64,000 bases of DNA, taken from assembly GCF_007655135.1 (NCBI RefSeq), contig NC_045134.1, forward strand, positions 27,614,568-27,678,567, given 5' to 3'. The notes under the pieces are model-generated. The model worked only from the letters and a program-made list of their open reading frames with translations. It was not told where the DNA came from and did not search any database. The stretch is from Punica granatum. Its lineage: Eukaryota; Streptophyta; Magnoliopsida; Myrtales; Lythraceae. Below, in pieces: positions 34,963 through 45,971 of this stretch. Each line of letters opens with the position of its first letter. Position 1 is the first letter of the stretch. Both the position numbers and the translations under genes were made by a program.

Positions 34963-37052
34963 TTAATTAATCATCAAGTCAGAACCTTTATTAGCAAGAA
35001 GATCAGGGAACTGGACAGAGGTGGGATACAAGTACTGCTTGAGACCACTCCAGTCCAATATCTTCTTACTGATCGCATTCCTATCGGGATCCTCCTCCTC
35101 TGCCATCAACCCCGACACCAGGAGCAGCCTATTAGCTCATTCCAGGATCTCCGGACAGAACACCTTCCAGTACATGGATGCCTTGATCCAACCCGGTTCC
35201 GATAAGTAGCCGTGTCCCCTGCATGCCCCGTTCACGATCTTCTCAGCCACCACTTTCACCGACCTGATTGGCAATAAGCTTACTTCAACCTGCCACACAC
35301 AACCCCAAAAGACGTTCACAAAAATTAATGATACACTAAACCCTTCTTAATTAAGTACTGATTTATTTATATATATTAACACCAGTCTGAAGATCGACAG
35401 CTCGCTCTAGGATAGGATTCTATAAATAATTGGTTCACATCTCTTAACTCAGGATCCAATATCATTACTCCATCCTTTGATCAAAACTTCCCCTGTGTCA
35501 TCTCCGACTCAATCAAACCGGGTGTCACAATCGTTATGCTGACATCCAATCAAAGTTCGGTCCTCAACGTCTCGTAGAAGGTAACTCCAGCTGCTTTGCT
35601 TGCCTGAATATATACCAGAACACACAGTAAGTTAAAGTTATTTAGTACATACTCGCTTCAGTTATTCTCGATCTCCCGTATCCATATAACTGGCAGTAAC
35701 TAACTAATAAATTAAAGTACCGACGATGTATGAACACATAGAAAAGGAGATCAGGAACTGATGAGTGCTGCTAATTAATTACATACGGAGTAGAAGCTGA
35801 GTCTGGGCACAGTGCAACTATGAAGCAGCGGAGGCTACAGCCACGATCTTGCCCCTGCTCTGCGTCAGGTGGGGAATGGCAAAGTAGGAGCTATACGCAG
35901 AACCCCAGAAATTTACGTCCTTTTAATATTCATATGTGAATGAAGTACATGTGAGTCAGTGACATCATGCAGGCAGGCAACACTTGAAAAACAGCCATTC
36001 AATTCATGTTATGTATGAAATATTGTAATGCTAATGTAAACCCCTGAAAACAGTTTCATCAAAAAAAGGAAAAAAAAAAGAAAAGAAAAAGAAAATAAGA
36101 AAAGAAGGCACAAATAATACTCTACCATCGTCTGGCCCAGCCGGGAGTACAGGCATGCAATAAATCGCGAGTCTGGGCGAGCAGGCAGTCATTTGGAAAG
36201 AAGATATTACAGGAATCAGAGTGCGCAGGAGAACAGAACAGATTAAAACCAGTACCATAGATAGTAATATCATGGCAGTCCTCGAACCAAGAAACCAGTG
36301 CAATCCCCGCGTTGTTAACCAGATGATCCACTTGTGATGACAGAGAAGGAGAACCATTATGTGAAATCTTAAAACGGCTCGCTTAACTCAAGTGCTTAAT
36401 TTCATTCCCGTAAGCTGTGGTGGGGTTATATATAATATAGAATATAATATGCATACATAATACATATGTGTGTGTGTACTTACGCCATCCGAAGTGGCTC
36501 ACAGTCTCATCAACAAACCGCTGGCAATCATCTACCTTGGAGACGTCTGCTCTGATGATTATCACGTCGGGGGAGCCGAGCTGGTACACGCTGTTAGCCA
36601 CTTCCACGAGCTGACTCTCCTTCCTCGCCACAAGCGCCAGACAAGCCCCGCTCGATGCGTACACGTAAGCGAGATGCTTTGTTATCTTGCACCGAAAAAA
36701 TGAAATATTAAATATATAGCATGAAATATCAGCAGGCATAGAAGAAAATAAAAGTTATAACTCGATCGCATTAATTGAAATAATATTATTCCAAACTGTG
36801 TGTATAAATATTATTAATCAAACTTAATTTGGAGACAAAAGAATTAGTCATGGATCGGTCGTTGCACCTCCCCGATGCCAGAGGAGCTCCGGTGATGAGG
36901 ACGACTTTTCCAGCGACGTTCTCGCTGAATAAGGAATTAATCAAGGCGAGGAGGGACTTGAAGAAGAGGTAGGGTGGGAGGAGGAAGAGGAGGGTTGCTA
37001 TAGAAGGAGGAGGAATTACAAGGTTCAAAACCTTGTGGATCAAATCGGCCAT
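34963..37052 (-). pseudogene. short-chain dehydrogenase (11-beta-HSD-like/steroleosin) pseudogene
   Basis: Six exon-like blocks on the minus strand: 36868-37052, 36484-36685, 36256-36330, 35787-35920, 35439-35603, 34963-35289. The protein would start MADLIHKVLNL with an N-terminal hydrophobic, proline-containing segment as in steroleosins. A Rossmann-fold SDR follows: LITGA, the NNAG motif, NFWGS, a Ser...YS-ASK active-site region and a conserved tail (YLYPTSVQFPDLL). Steroleosin-type SDRs act on sterols at oil bodies or ER. Lesions: one base missing in the TGxxxGIG cofactor loop of exon 1; a TAG plus a frameshift in exon 4; two TGA codons in exon 5; a TGA replacing a Trp codon in exon 6. Splice sites remain GT-AG, so decay is recent or the locus is still transcribed. 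Confidence 0.85.
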
Positions 37053-38576
37053 ATTATAATTAATAACAATGTGATGTAACTCTTGATTTCGAATCACGGT
37101 AAATGAAGCTAGCTTAGCTACCTAGCTAGCGGAGGGAGGGATGGTTTTGGAATTGTTGGATCAATGCGGATAGCAGGAGAAAGGGGGAAACAGCTCGCTA
37201 AGCTATTAGCTGGTGGTGGTAGGGAGTAATGGGGAGCTAGCGAGCAAAATTTCACGTTATGTATTGTATTGTATATACTGTATGATGATGATATATATGT
37301 TCTTCGTTTCAACGCCCACCGCCCACAAAGAAAGGGATAGAGCAGAAGGAAATGATGCCACGTTAGGCATCACTCTGCATGCATTGAGAGCTTTCCTCCG
37401 TTTGACAGCAAAATGAAGGCATTTTTGTGTTTCTCTCTCTCTCTCTTTAGGTTGAGGGAGGTCATAACGTTAGTAAATGGATAGAAAATGAAATAAAATA
37501 AAATAAAATATATATGTTTCATAGGTAAGGATTAAACTTAGGACAGTCGATGCCGTATTATTAATTAATAAAGTGTTTATCGCAATATTTGACAATTTGA
37601 AAAAGCATATTTATTGTCAAAAGAATGTATAGTGTATTGTAACTTTCACATGCTGACCTTAAGATCCCATGTTCAATACCAAGTGAGACTATCAATATCT
37701 ATTTATTAATTATTTAGGATTTCTCTTTAATTGTACTAGGCATTTAGCCTCTTTTGTAACTGAAAAAAAAGTATATTATTATTATTATTATTATTATTTA
37801 AAAAATGTGTTTATCCATCAACATTTTCTTTGTTTTCTATTAGATTGCGAAGGAAGAATAATATTAACTAATAAAATAAAACACAAAGTCCATCCGGGAC
37901 AGTAATAATCAAATTAAGGATGAAATGTGATATCAATTGTCAATTATAATATATAAAAACCGGAGCGCATAGATGATGAAGTGCCACATAAGTGCAATTA
38001 CAAACCCTCATCTCTATGTTGCACTAAATCTCTCGATTTCGGTTCAATGAACCTACATAACGTTTTGCTTGTGCCATATTCGACGTATTTTAGTAACGTG
38101 TCCATATCCATTGCATGTAATAGTATTTAATTAAATTTCTTGAAAATTTAAAATTTTTCTCGATAAATGGAAAGAACTCCTCGATTTATTTGAAATTGTT
38201 CGAGTTCAGCATGTCATATGTCTATAAATACATGACACGGAAACTTAGGTCTTCACTAATGAAGTTGCTTCGTTTCCTATCGAACCAACCTTGTTATTCG
38301 CATTTCCACTAGACTAGATTAAGCATTTGTTTACACTCATGGTTTCTATTAGTTTTAGGATCTATTTGACAAAATACATAGTTTTTAACATACTTTTTCT
38401 TCATATTTAAATTTTATTTGTATGTCATATGAGTTAATTATGTACTTTCGATCCTACAGAAATTGACAAAAACTAGTTGATCAACTAGTTAGGAATAAAA
38501 AGAAATTTCTATAAAGAATCATCAGAAAATGACACACATAAATAATAATGGCAATGGTCTTATTGAATTAAATAAA
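37053..38576. other. intergenic DNA upstream of the SDR pseudogene
   Basis: The stretch near 37120-37320 is the former promoter/leader side of the pseudogene. A (CT)n tract at 37432-37449 and an (ATT)n tract at about 37775-37798 are present. No supported gene. Confidence 0.5.
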
Positions 38577-39750
38577 GAGTGAACTATCATTTTGATTCAT
38601 GAGGTTTCCCACGATTATCAATTTGGTCAACCAAGAAATTTTACTGCCAATATAGTCCACGGACTTCAATTCCATCTTTCAAAATAGTTCGATGTAAAAT
38701 GTGACTGATGAAAATCTTATGTCACGTCCTACGTGGCTTAACACCATCAGAAGAACTAATAAAAAACCCATTGGACCAAAATGACGTAATATTAAGCCAT
38801 TTTTGGGTTTATATTTTTTTTACTTATTAAAAAAAGAAAAAAAGAATAAAGAAGATGGAAAGTGGGAGTTTGGGTGGGGCTTGACTCCCATGTCGGCAAC
38901 CTCCTACCCGGGCAAGGTCATCGGAGGCGTTAGGAAGTCTCCGGCGACCTCACCATGGGTGAAAGTCACCGACAGGGAGAGCTTGGGTGGGGCTCTTCTC
39001 CATTCGCTCTCCTATCAAAGGGAGTTAGAACAAGAGGGAGTTCCAGTGGCACTCGTTCTCCCTCGTAAAAAAAAATATAAAATAAAAATATGACACGCTT
39101 TCGGACAACGTGATCCAAAATGACGTTGTATTATATAATTTGTTCTAAAAATGAATATTTTCATTTTTCTAAAGAAAAAGGAAATAGGGAGATCCCTACC
39201 AGAGCTTCCTTGTCTATTCACTGTCCTTCGAAAAGATAAGGAACAAAGGGGGAGCTCATCCGCCGATGATCTCCTCACAAAGTGAGGTAACCGGAGGCTA
39301 TTGTCACTTTCGGCGACCTCATCTTATAGGGAGATAGTGAGCCGGGGAGCCCCATTTGAACTACCCCCATTCATAAAGAGAGAGGGACAAAAGAGGGGGA
39401 AGTTGGGTGCGGGCTTCCCCGCCAGCGACCTCCCACCTGGACTCCCACCTGGACTGGGCTGCACTCAAGCTCTCATATCTCTCACGTTTTTCTTTTTTCA
39501 ATAATTAAAAAATATTCATCATAAAAAAATCAATAATACATTGTTTTGATCCAATGGTTGTTTTTTTATGAATTTTTCTGACCACATTAAGAAATGTAAG
39601 ATGATAGTAAAATTTCTGTAAGTCACATTTAAATTGTGACCATTTTGACGAATGGAATTGAAGTTCAAGGACTATATTGATGGCAAAATTTTTTGGATAA
39701 CCAATTTGACTGTCACGATAAACCTCATTTACCAAAATCATGTTTTACTC
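38577..39750. mobile_element. Mutator-like non-autonomous element with long TIRs
   Basis: The left end GAGTGAACTATCATTTTG and the complement of the right end, GAGTAAAACATGATTTTG, match. Inverted similarity continues for well over 100 bp (ATGAGGTTT, CAATTTGGT, AATATAGTCC, GAACTTCAATTCCAT on the complement). The flanks TTAAATAAA and TTAAACTAG share their first five bases, a weak trace of a 9-bp duplication. The GC-rich interior (38860-39440) has repeated CGGCGACCTC-type motifs but no recognisable protein. The terminal GAGTRAA is shared with the element at 50734. Confidence 0.6.
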
Positions 39751-39847
39751 TTAAACTAGAGAGTTCAGCCCGTGTAGATGCACATGCCATGTATTTTAAA
39801 GCCCATGGGTTAGACACCTAAACATGTATGGCCCTAAAGCCCGAGCT

Positions 39848-40736
39848 TTTTTTTTTTTTGGATCGACAAGTCAATGAATATTCATTGATGACAAAAACGG
39901 ATACGGGGAAAATGTCCAAGATGGTACATTATAGAGCTCGAAAATACAAATACCCCCTAGATAACTGCAGAAGAGGATAAAAACGGCAAAAACACATCGA
40001 ATAAGTATTGATACAATTGCAGAGATCAATCCAGTTGTTGTATTCGTTCTCAATCTCCTAAGCGGAACTATATACAGACCCTAGTGAAAAACGGGAAGTA
40101 GAGCATAAGCGCAATCCATATAAAGACTGTCACTGTTGGGGGAACAAAGAATTAGAGCCAGGGGAGTCTTGGACCGGTATCCCGCGCAGGAACCTTTCAC
40201 AGATGGTACCCATAGGCGAATCAATCAACCGATTCCTGGACAGCCCCATTCCTCGACAATCAAATCAATTCAGCAATGTTATTCAATCAGTTCAAACCAG
40301 CGGTCAAACTAATCTAATCAGCCAAACTATCAAACTAAAGAAGCACAGCTTCGTTGATCGGCTCAAACCGGTGACTGTTGTCGAGCGTTGAAACCAGTAA
40401 ATCCTAAACGGCCAAGCCATAGACATTCAAATCAATTCAGCTACGTTCCTATGATAGGCTCAAACCAGTGGCAACCTAACTAATCAGAAATCAGTCAAAC
40501 CATCGAATCATAGTACTTAGCTTCTTTGATCGATTCAAACCAGACACGTCGTCAAGGAGCCGAAACCTGCAATAAACCAACATAAAAGGGCATGGCCACA
40601 AAAGGTCGGAGTTGCAGGCGGTTGGTACAATCGACTAACCCAAGAGTGTGATCCTTTTTGGTGGAGGGCGAGGATTCCATCGCGTTGCCAGGGGCGGGCT
40701 TCCACAGAGAAGAAATCGACGTCTGGGGGGGGGAAC
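39848..40736 (-). mobile_element. 3' half of an older minus-strand retroposed sequence
   Basis: On the plus strand it opens with a T-run at about 39847-39859, which on the minus strand is a poly-A tail preceded by TCATCAATGAATATTCATTG-like sequence, as at the 3' ends of plant LINEs. The body is of moderate GC with repeated GGTTTGA.C.GAT motifs and no long frame. It ends where the gypsy element inserted at GGAAC; the other half resumes at 45972. Identification as LINE-derived is an inference. Confidence 0.4.
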
Positions 40737-41073
40737 TGTTACGGGTTAAAAGAGGGCAAAGGAGTCGATTGTAATAAAAGAGGAATTGCGGGGTCAAATT
40801 ATAAGAAAAGAAGAGTGAGAGACGAGAATATAACAAATAGGAGAGTAGGGGTATATTTCATAAGTCTGAAGAAGTTAGTTACAGAGAAGCAAGAATAGCG
40901 TGAGTCAGTAATTCCTAGTATAAAGGATCACTGATGTAATCACAACTCTATTCAGGAATGAAGAATATTGTTTTCTGGAAATCCTCTGAATTTCTCTGCT
41001 TCTCTTCGATCTTCTTTCCCTCTTCTATCTTCTCTTCTTCTCAGCTGTATCTTCATCAGTCTAGTCCATCACA
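40737..41073 (+). repeat. 5' LTR of the gypsy element
   Basis: 337 bp, TGTTACGGG at the start and CCATCACA at the end. It contains a TATA-like AGTATAAAGG at about 40917-40926, about 30-40 bp before a likely start of the R region. It is identical to the 3' LTR except at 40907. Confidence 0.95.
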
Positions 41074-41075
41074 GT

Positions 41076-41087
41076 TGGTATCAGAGC
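41076..41087 (+). other. primer-binding site (initiator tRNA-Met)
   Basis: TGGTATCAGAGC, two bases after the 5' LTR, is the standard complement to the 3' end of plant initiator methionine tRNA used to prime minus-strand synthesis. Confidence 0.95.
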
Positions 41088-41102
41088 CACCTCCTGGCAC
41101 CT

Positions 41103-44100
41103 ATGGGGACACGGGCACAGGAAGTTAGCAAGATGGCCACAGCATTGGAAGAGCAAGATAAGGCAATCATCGAGCTCAAAAGCAGCACAAGCAACACCAA
41201 TAGCAGGATCGATCAACTGACTGAGATGATCAGTGGACTCGCACTACAGCAGAGTCGCCTGATGCAGCATCTGCAAATTGGTGAGTCGAAATCTGTCTCT
41301 CATCAAACTAGTGGATCTGATGTGGGACACTATTCTGCTACTGCCAGAATAGGCAAGCTCGAATTTCCTAGGTTCAGTGGTGAGGGAGTAAGAGAATGGT
41401 TGTATAGGTGCGAACAATTTTTCGAAGTAGACATGACTCCTGATGATGTTAAGGTGAAATTGGTGGCTATCCACCTCGAGGGAAGGGCATTACAGTGGCA
41501 CCAGGCGTATGTGAGGTCACTGGGAGTAGAAGGGAAGGCAGTGATCTGGAGTGAATATGTGACAGCGGTGGTATCGAGGTTTGGTGATTCGGGGTATGAA
41601 GACCCTATGGCAGATCTAAAAAACCTTAGACAGGTTGGATTTGTGCAAGACTACATGACGGAATTCGACGCCTTACTGAACAGGGTTACAATCACTGAAT
41701 CTGATGCTCTTAGCCATTTTCTGGGGGGACTGAAAAGCGAAATCCAGCTACCCATTCGCATGTTTCATCCTACCACACTAACTCAAGCTTATTCCCTAGC
41801 CAAACTACAAGAATCAACCTACACAGTCCTACACAAACCAGGCTCTCCCATTCCAAAGCTACATAATCCTTTCACTAGCAACAACCACACACACTCCCCA
41901 AGCATTACTACAAATACTCTTAAAAGCAACCCACTTATCACTTCCAGAAACACCATGACCAGCAACTACAAGAACACTGGCAATGGCCTACTGCCACTGC
42001 CAAGCCATAATTCCCCACGAAATACACCACCATTACACAACCGCCCCCACAGAACACTGACTCAGAAGGAAATGGATGAGAAAAGGGCTAAGAATCTTTG
42101 TTTTTGGTGTGAGGAGAAGTTCGTACCTGGGCACAAATGTTCAAGAAGGCAGGCCTTCCTTATTGAAGTGGAAGCAGTCGAAGAAGATCAAGAAGTGTCA
42201 ACAGAGGAAGAATTGGAGGAGATTCCACCACCACAGATATCCTTAAATGCTCTCTTGGGCACTCAAAGTTTTCAAACCATGAGGGTGGTGGGTACTGTGG
42301 GCAGACGATTGCTACACATTCTGGTGGACTCTGGTAGTACTCACAATTTCCTTAATGAGGAGGTAGGAGGAAGGCTGGGGTGTCTAACTGAGCCTATGCC
42401 AATGGTGAAGGTGGCAGTGGCTAATGGTAATGAACTGAATTGTAAAAAAGTGTGCAAGAAGTTCAGGTGGAAGATGCAAGGCAGAGAGTATGAGGCAGAT
42501 ATGCTACTGCTTCCCTTGGAAAGTTACGATATGGTCCTAGGGGTACAGTGGCTATCGACCTTGGGGGATATACTGTGGAATTTCAAGGAATTGCAGATGA
42601 AATTTGTGGTAGGAGATGAGGAGAGTATATTACAAGGGAGTAATTCTGAAGAACTCAAGACCATCGGAGAGGAACAAATGGAGAAACTGTTACAAAAAAA
42701 GGATCAGCTATCCAGGGTGCAGCTCTGCACGTTGGAATTAACTTGTACCAGCAAGGTGCAAGTCAGCAGCAGTCAGGAAAATAAAAAAACACCTGAACTG
42801 GAGTTACTGCTCAGAGAATTTGAAGATGTTTTTAGGGAACCTCAAGGCCTACCTCCCAAAAGGGCACATGATCACAGGATTCCACTCAAAGAAGGGGGTC
42901 AGGCAGTAAACATCAGACCCTACAGGTACCCTGCACTACAGAAAGACGTTATTGAGAAGATGACAAGAGAGATGATAGAGTCGGGAATTATACAGTCCAG
43001 TCATAGCCCATTCTCATCTCCTGTGGTGTTAGTGAAGAAGAAGGATGGTTCATGGAGGATGTGTGTTGATTACAGGAGTCTCAACAACTTGACTGTTAAA
43101 GACAAGTTCCCTATTCCCCTGGTGGAAGAATTACTGGATGAGTTGCATGGGTCCTCAGTCTTTTCAAAAATCGACTTGAGGTCTGGTTACCACCAGATTC
43201 GAATGTATGAAAGAGATGTGCATAAGACAGCCTTCCGAACTCATGAGGGACATTATGAGTTTCTGGTTATGCCCTTCGGGCTCACTAATGCACCCTCAAC
43301 ATTCCAGGGTCTGATGAATGAGGTATTCAGACCATATCTCAGAAAATTTGTATTAGTTTTTTTTGATGATATTCTGGTGTTCAGTCAGGATTGGAGAAGA
43401 CATATGGAACACTTGAGGAAGGTATTCATGCTGCTACGAGAGCACTCCCTCTTTGCAAAGCAATCTAAATGCAATTTTGGGGAGGATAAGGTGGAGTACC
43501 TAGGACATTATGTCTCGGCTGCAGGGGTATCAACAGACCCCAGGAAATTAAGGGCAGTACAAGAGTGGCCTTTACCTACTACTGTGAAACAGTTAAGGGG
43601 ATTCTTGGGTCTCACAGGGTACTATAGGAGGTTTGTGAAGAATTATGGAGGTATAAGTAGACCTCTCACAGATCTTCTCAAGAAGGATTCTTTCAGGTGG
43701 AATGAGGCAGCTCAGGAAGCTTTCGAGGAGCTTAAGAAGGCCATGACCTCTACTCCTGTACTAGCTTTACCTGACTTCTCAAGAGAGTTTGTGGTGGAGA
43801 CAGATGCTTCGGGAATAGGGATTGGGGCTGTGTTGCAGCAAGGGGGGCATCCTATAGCATATATCAGCAAGGTGCTAGCTCCTAAACATCAAGCACTCTC
43901 AGTGTATGAAAGAGAACTCTTTGCCATACTCTATGCAGTCAAAAAGTGGAGTCATTATTTGAGTGGAAGACATTTCATCATCAAAACAGATCACCAAAGC
44001 TTAAAATACCTCCTGGAACAGAGGCTCAACACCCCTCTCCAACACACATGGCTGGCCAAGCTATTGGGGTATGATTACGAGATAAGCTATAAAAGGGGTA

Positions 44101-45647
44101 AGGAGAACGTGGCAGCAGACGCACTCTCTCGCATATCAGGACAGGAACTCTGTTCTATGGCACTATCTACGATGTCTACAAGTTTTTTGAGCAGAATTCA
44201 AGAAAGTTGGAGCTCGGATCATAAGATGCAACAGCTAATAGTAGCTATAAGGGAAGAATCAAACTCACACCCAAAGTTCACATGGCAGGATGGGCAACTA
44301 AGAAGAAATGGGAGACTCGTAGTAGGTAATGACATTTCCTTACAACAGGATATCATTGCAGCTTACCACTCAAGTCCCATAGGAGGGCATTCTGGGGCAC
44401 AAGCAACTGCTAAGAGAATAGCAAGTCTCATGTACTGGAAGGGACTGTGGAGACAAGTCAGGCAGTTCGTGAGGGAATGTCAGATTTGTCAACAAAACAA
44501 GGCAGAACACCTCGCTTACCCTGGTCTCCTCCAACCATTACCTATGCCCAGGTCAGTCTTCACCGACATTACCATGGACTTTATCGAGGGTCTCCCTAAG
44601 TCTATGGGGAAGGAAGTAATATTCGTGGTAGTCGACAGGTGCACCAAATACGCCCATTTCATGTCTCTCTCTCACCCCTATTCAGCCTCAACAGTAGCCC
44701 AAGCTTTTTTGGACAATGTTTTTAAACTACACGGGATGCCGGAAACTATCGTAAGTGACCGAGACCCTGTGTTTCTGAGCAAGTTTTGGCAGGACTTATT
44801 CAGACTTCAAGGGGTGGAGCTGCTAGCATCCACGGCCTACCACCCACAGACAGATGGGCAGTCGGAGGCTGTCAACAAGTGCCTGGAGACCTATTTAAGG
44901 TGTATGACCGGAGATAAGCCATCTATGTGGGCTAAATGGATACCCCTGGCAGAGTGGTGGTATAACACTACCTATCACAATTCTACAGGGAGGACACCCT
45001 TTGAAGCACTCTACGGGTTTCAACCCCCCTTGAACATGCCCTACTTCCCTCATGACTCAACGGTAGCAGCAGTCGACACATATATGACTGACAGAGAAGG
45101 TATGATCAGAACCCTCAAGTTTCATCTAAAAAGGGCACAGGAGAGGATGAAAGTGCAGGCAGACAAGAAAAGAACCGAGAGGGAGTTTTCAATTGGAGAT
45201 TCCGTATACCTAAAGCTACAACCATACAGACAACATACAGCAGCTAATCGAATATCAGAGAAGCTTTCTCCCCGATTTTATGGCCCTTACGAAATCATGG
45301 ACAAAATCGGTAAAGTAGCTTACAAATTAAAGTTACCTGCTTCAGCACAGATCCACCCTGTGTTCCACGTCTCGCAATTGAAGAAAGCTATCGGGGTCGC
45401 TAATTGTTCAACTGAGCTACCCATATCGGCTGACGACTCAGAAGCTCTAACGATGCAGCCATCTGCAATAATGGAAAGAAGGATGGTGAGAAGAGGAAAT
45501 AAGGCGGCCGCCCAAGTGCTTGTCCACTGGACCCACACTTCCCCAGCAGAGGCGACCTGGGAGTACGCCGATGAGCTCAGATGGCGATTCCCGTGGTTCG
45601 ACCTTGAGGGCAAGGGTTTTGAAGGGGAGGGGAATGTTACGGGTTAA
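41103..45647 (+). CDS. gag-pol polyprotein of the gypsy chromovirus
   Basis: The start is the ATG at 41103, just after the primer-binding site; the open frame extends further back into the LTR without an ATG. About 1514 aa. In order: gag with a coiled N-terminus and the Retrotrans_gag-type EWLYRCEQFF region; a zinc knuckle CFWC...H...C (from about 333); aspartic protease VDSGS (about 409); reverse transcriptase with FFDD (Asp about 755-756); RNase H with ETDASG (about 901); integrase with an HHCC finger (about 1088-1130) and a D-D-35-E core (about 1158, 1218, 1254); and a chromodomain-like tail with SPAEATWE. Chromodomains steer integration to marked chromatin. The stop codon lies inside the 3' LTR. 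No stop or frameshift interrupts it. Confidence 0.95.
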   Translation: MGTRAQEVSKMATALEEQDKAIIELKSSTSNTNSRIDQLTEMISGLALQQSRLMQHLQIGESKSVSHQTSGSDVGHYSATARIGKLEFPRFSGEGVREWLYRCEQFFEVDMTPDDVKVKLVAIHLEGRALQWHQAYVRSLGVEGKAVIWSEYVTAVVSRFGDSGYEDPMADLKNLRQVGFVQDYMTEFDALLNRVTITESDALSHFLGGLKSEIQLPIRMFHPTTLTQAYSLAKLQESTYTVLHKPGSPIPKLHNPFTSNNHTHSPSITTNTLKSNPLITSRNTMTSNYKNTGNGLLPLPSHNSPRNTPPLHNRPHRTLTQKEMDEKRAKNLCFWCEEKFVPGHKCSRRQAFLIEVEAVEEDQEVSTEEELEEIPPPQISLNALLGTQSFQTMRVVGTVGRRLLHILVDSGSTHNFLNEEVGGRLGCLTEPMPMVKVAVANGNELNCKKVCKKFRWKMQGREYEADMLLLPLESYDMVLGVQWLSTLGDILWNFKELQMKFVVGDEESILQGSNSEELKTIGEEQMEKLLQKKDQLSRVQLCTLELTCTSKVQVSSSQENKKTPELELLLREFEDVFREPQGLPPKRAHDHRIPLKEGGQAVNIRPYRYPALQKDVIEKMTREMIESGIIQSSHSPFSSPVVLVKKKDGSWRMCVDYRSLNNLTVKDKFPIPLVEELLDELHGSSVFSKIDLRSGYHQIRMYERDVHKTAFRTHEGHYEFLVMPFGLTNAPSTFQGLMNEVFRPYLRKFVLVFFDDILVFSQDWRRHMEHLRKVFMLLREHSLFAKQSKCNFGEDKVEYLGHYVSAAGVSTDPRKLRAVQEWPLPTTVKQLRGFLGLTGYYRRFVKNYGGISRPLTDLLKKDSFRWNEAAQEAFEELKKAMTSTPVLALPDFSREFVVETDASGIGIGAVLQQGGHPIAYISKVLAPKHQALSVYERELFAILYAVKKWSHYLSGRHFIIKTDHQSLKYLLEQRLNTPLQHTWLAKLLGYDYEISYKRGKENVAADALSRISGQELCSMALSTMSTSFLSRIQESWSSDHKMQQLIVAIREESNSHPKFTWQDGQLRRNGRLVVGNDISLQQDIIAAYHSSPIGGHSGAQATAKRIASLMYWKGLWRQVRQFVRECQICQQNKAEHLAYPGLLQPLPMPRSVFTDITMDFIEGLPKSMGKEVIFVVVDRCTKYAHFMSLSHPYSASTVAQAFLDNVFKLHGMPETIVSDRDPVFLSKFWQDLFRLQGVELLASTAYHPQTDGQSEAVNKCLETYLRCMTGDKPSMWAKWIPLAEWWYNTTYHNSTGRTPFEALYGFQPPLNMPYFPHDSTVAAVDTYMTDREGMIRTLKFHLKRAQERMKVQADKKRTEREFSIGDSVYLKLQPYRQHTAANRISEKLSPRFYGPYEIMDKIGKVAYKLKLPASAQIHPVFHVSQLKKAIGVANCSTELPISADDSEALTMQPSAIMERRMVRRGNKAAAQVLVHWTHTSPAEATWEYADELRWRFPWFDLEGKGFEGEGNVTG
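45621..45634 (+). other. polypurine tract
   Basis: GAAGGGGAGGGGAA lies directly before the 3' LTR and is the expected primer for plus-strand synthesis. It overlaps the end of the gag-pol frame. Confidence 0.9.
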
Positions 45648-45971
45648 AAGAGGGCAAAGGAGTCGATTGTAATAAAAGAGGAATTGCGGGGTCAAATTAT
45701 AAGAAAAGAAGAGTGAGAGACGAGAATATAACAAATAGGAGAGTAGGGGTATATTTCATAAGTCTGAAGAAGTTAGTTACAGAGAAGCAAGAATAGCGTG
45801 AGTCGGTAATTCCTAGTATAAAGGATCACTGATGTAATCACAACTCTATTCAGGAATGAAGAATATTGTTTTCTGGAAATCCTCTGAATTTCTCTGCTTC
45901 TCTTCGATCTTCTTTCCCTCTTCTATCTTCTCTTCTTCTCAGCTGTATCTTCATCAGTCTAGTCCATCACA
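45635..45971 (+). repeat. 3' LTR of the gypsy element
   Basis: 337 bp, 336 of 337 identical to the 5' LTR. It is followed by the GGAAC target duplication. Confidence 0.95.

Larger units (their letters stand above)
40737..45971 (+). mobile_element. complete Ty3/gypsy chromovirus (Reina-like), 5235 bp
   Basis: Two 337-bp LTRs with TG...CA ends, a primer-binding site, a polypurine tract, one uninterrupted gag-pol frame and a perfect 5-bp target duplication GGAAC (40732-40736 and 45972-45976). The LTRs differ at a single position (40907 A versus 45805 G), so insertion was very recent. Small size, short LTRs, a single ORF and a C-terminal chromodomain-like segment point to the Reina group of chromoviruses. 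It looks competent for transposition by sequence. Confidence 0.95.

Noticed and set aside
38803..39504. Several open frames in a GC-rich block
   Set aside because: They overlap on both strands inside the Mutator-like element and consist of repeated CGGCGACCTC-type motifs, with no protein family features.
40968..41102. Extra N-terminal 45 residues of the gag-pol frame inside the 5' LTR and leader
   Set aside because: The frame there has no ATG and crosses the primer-binding site; the first usable ATG is 41103.
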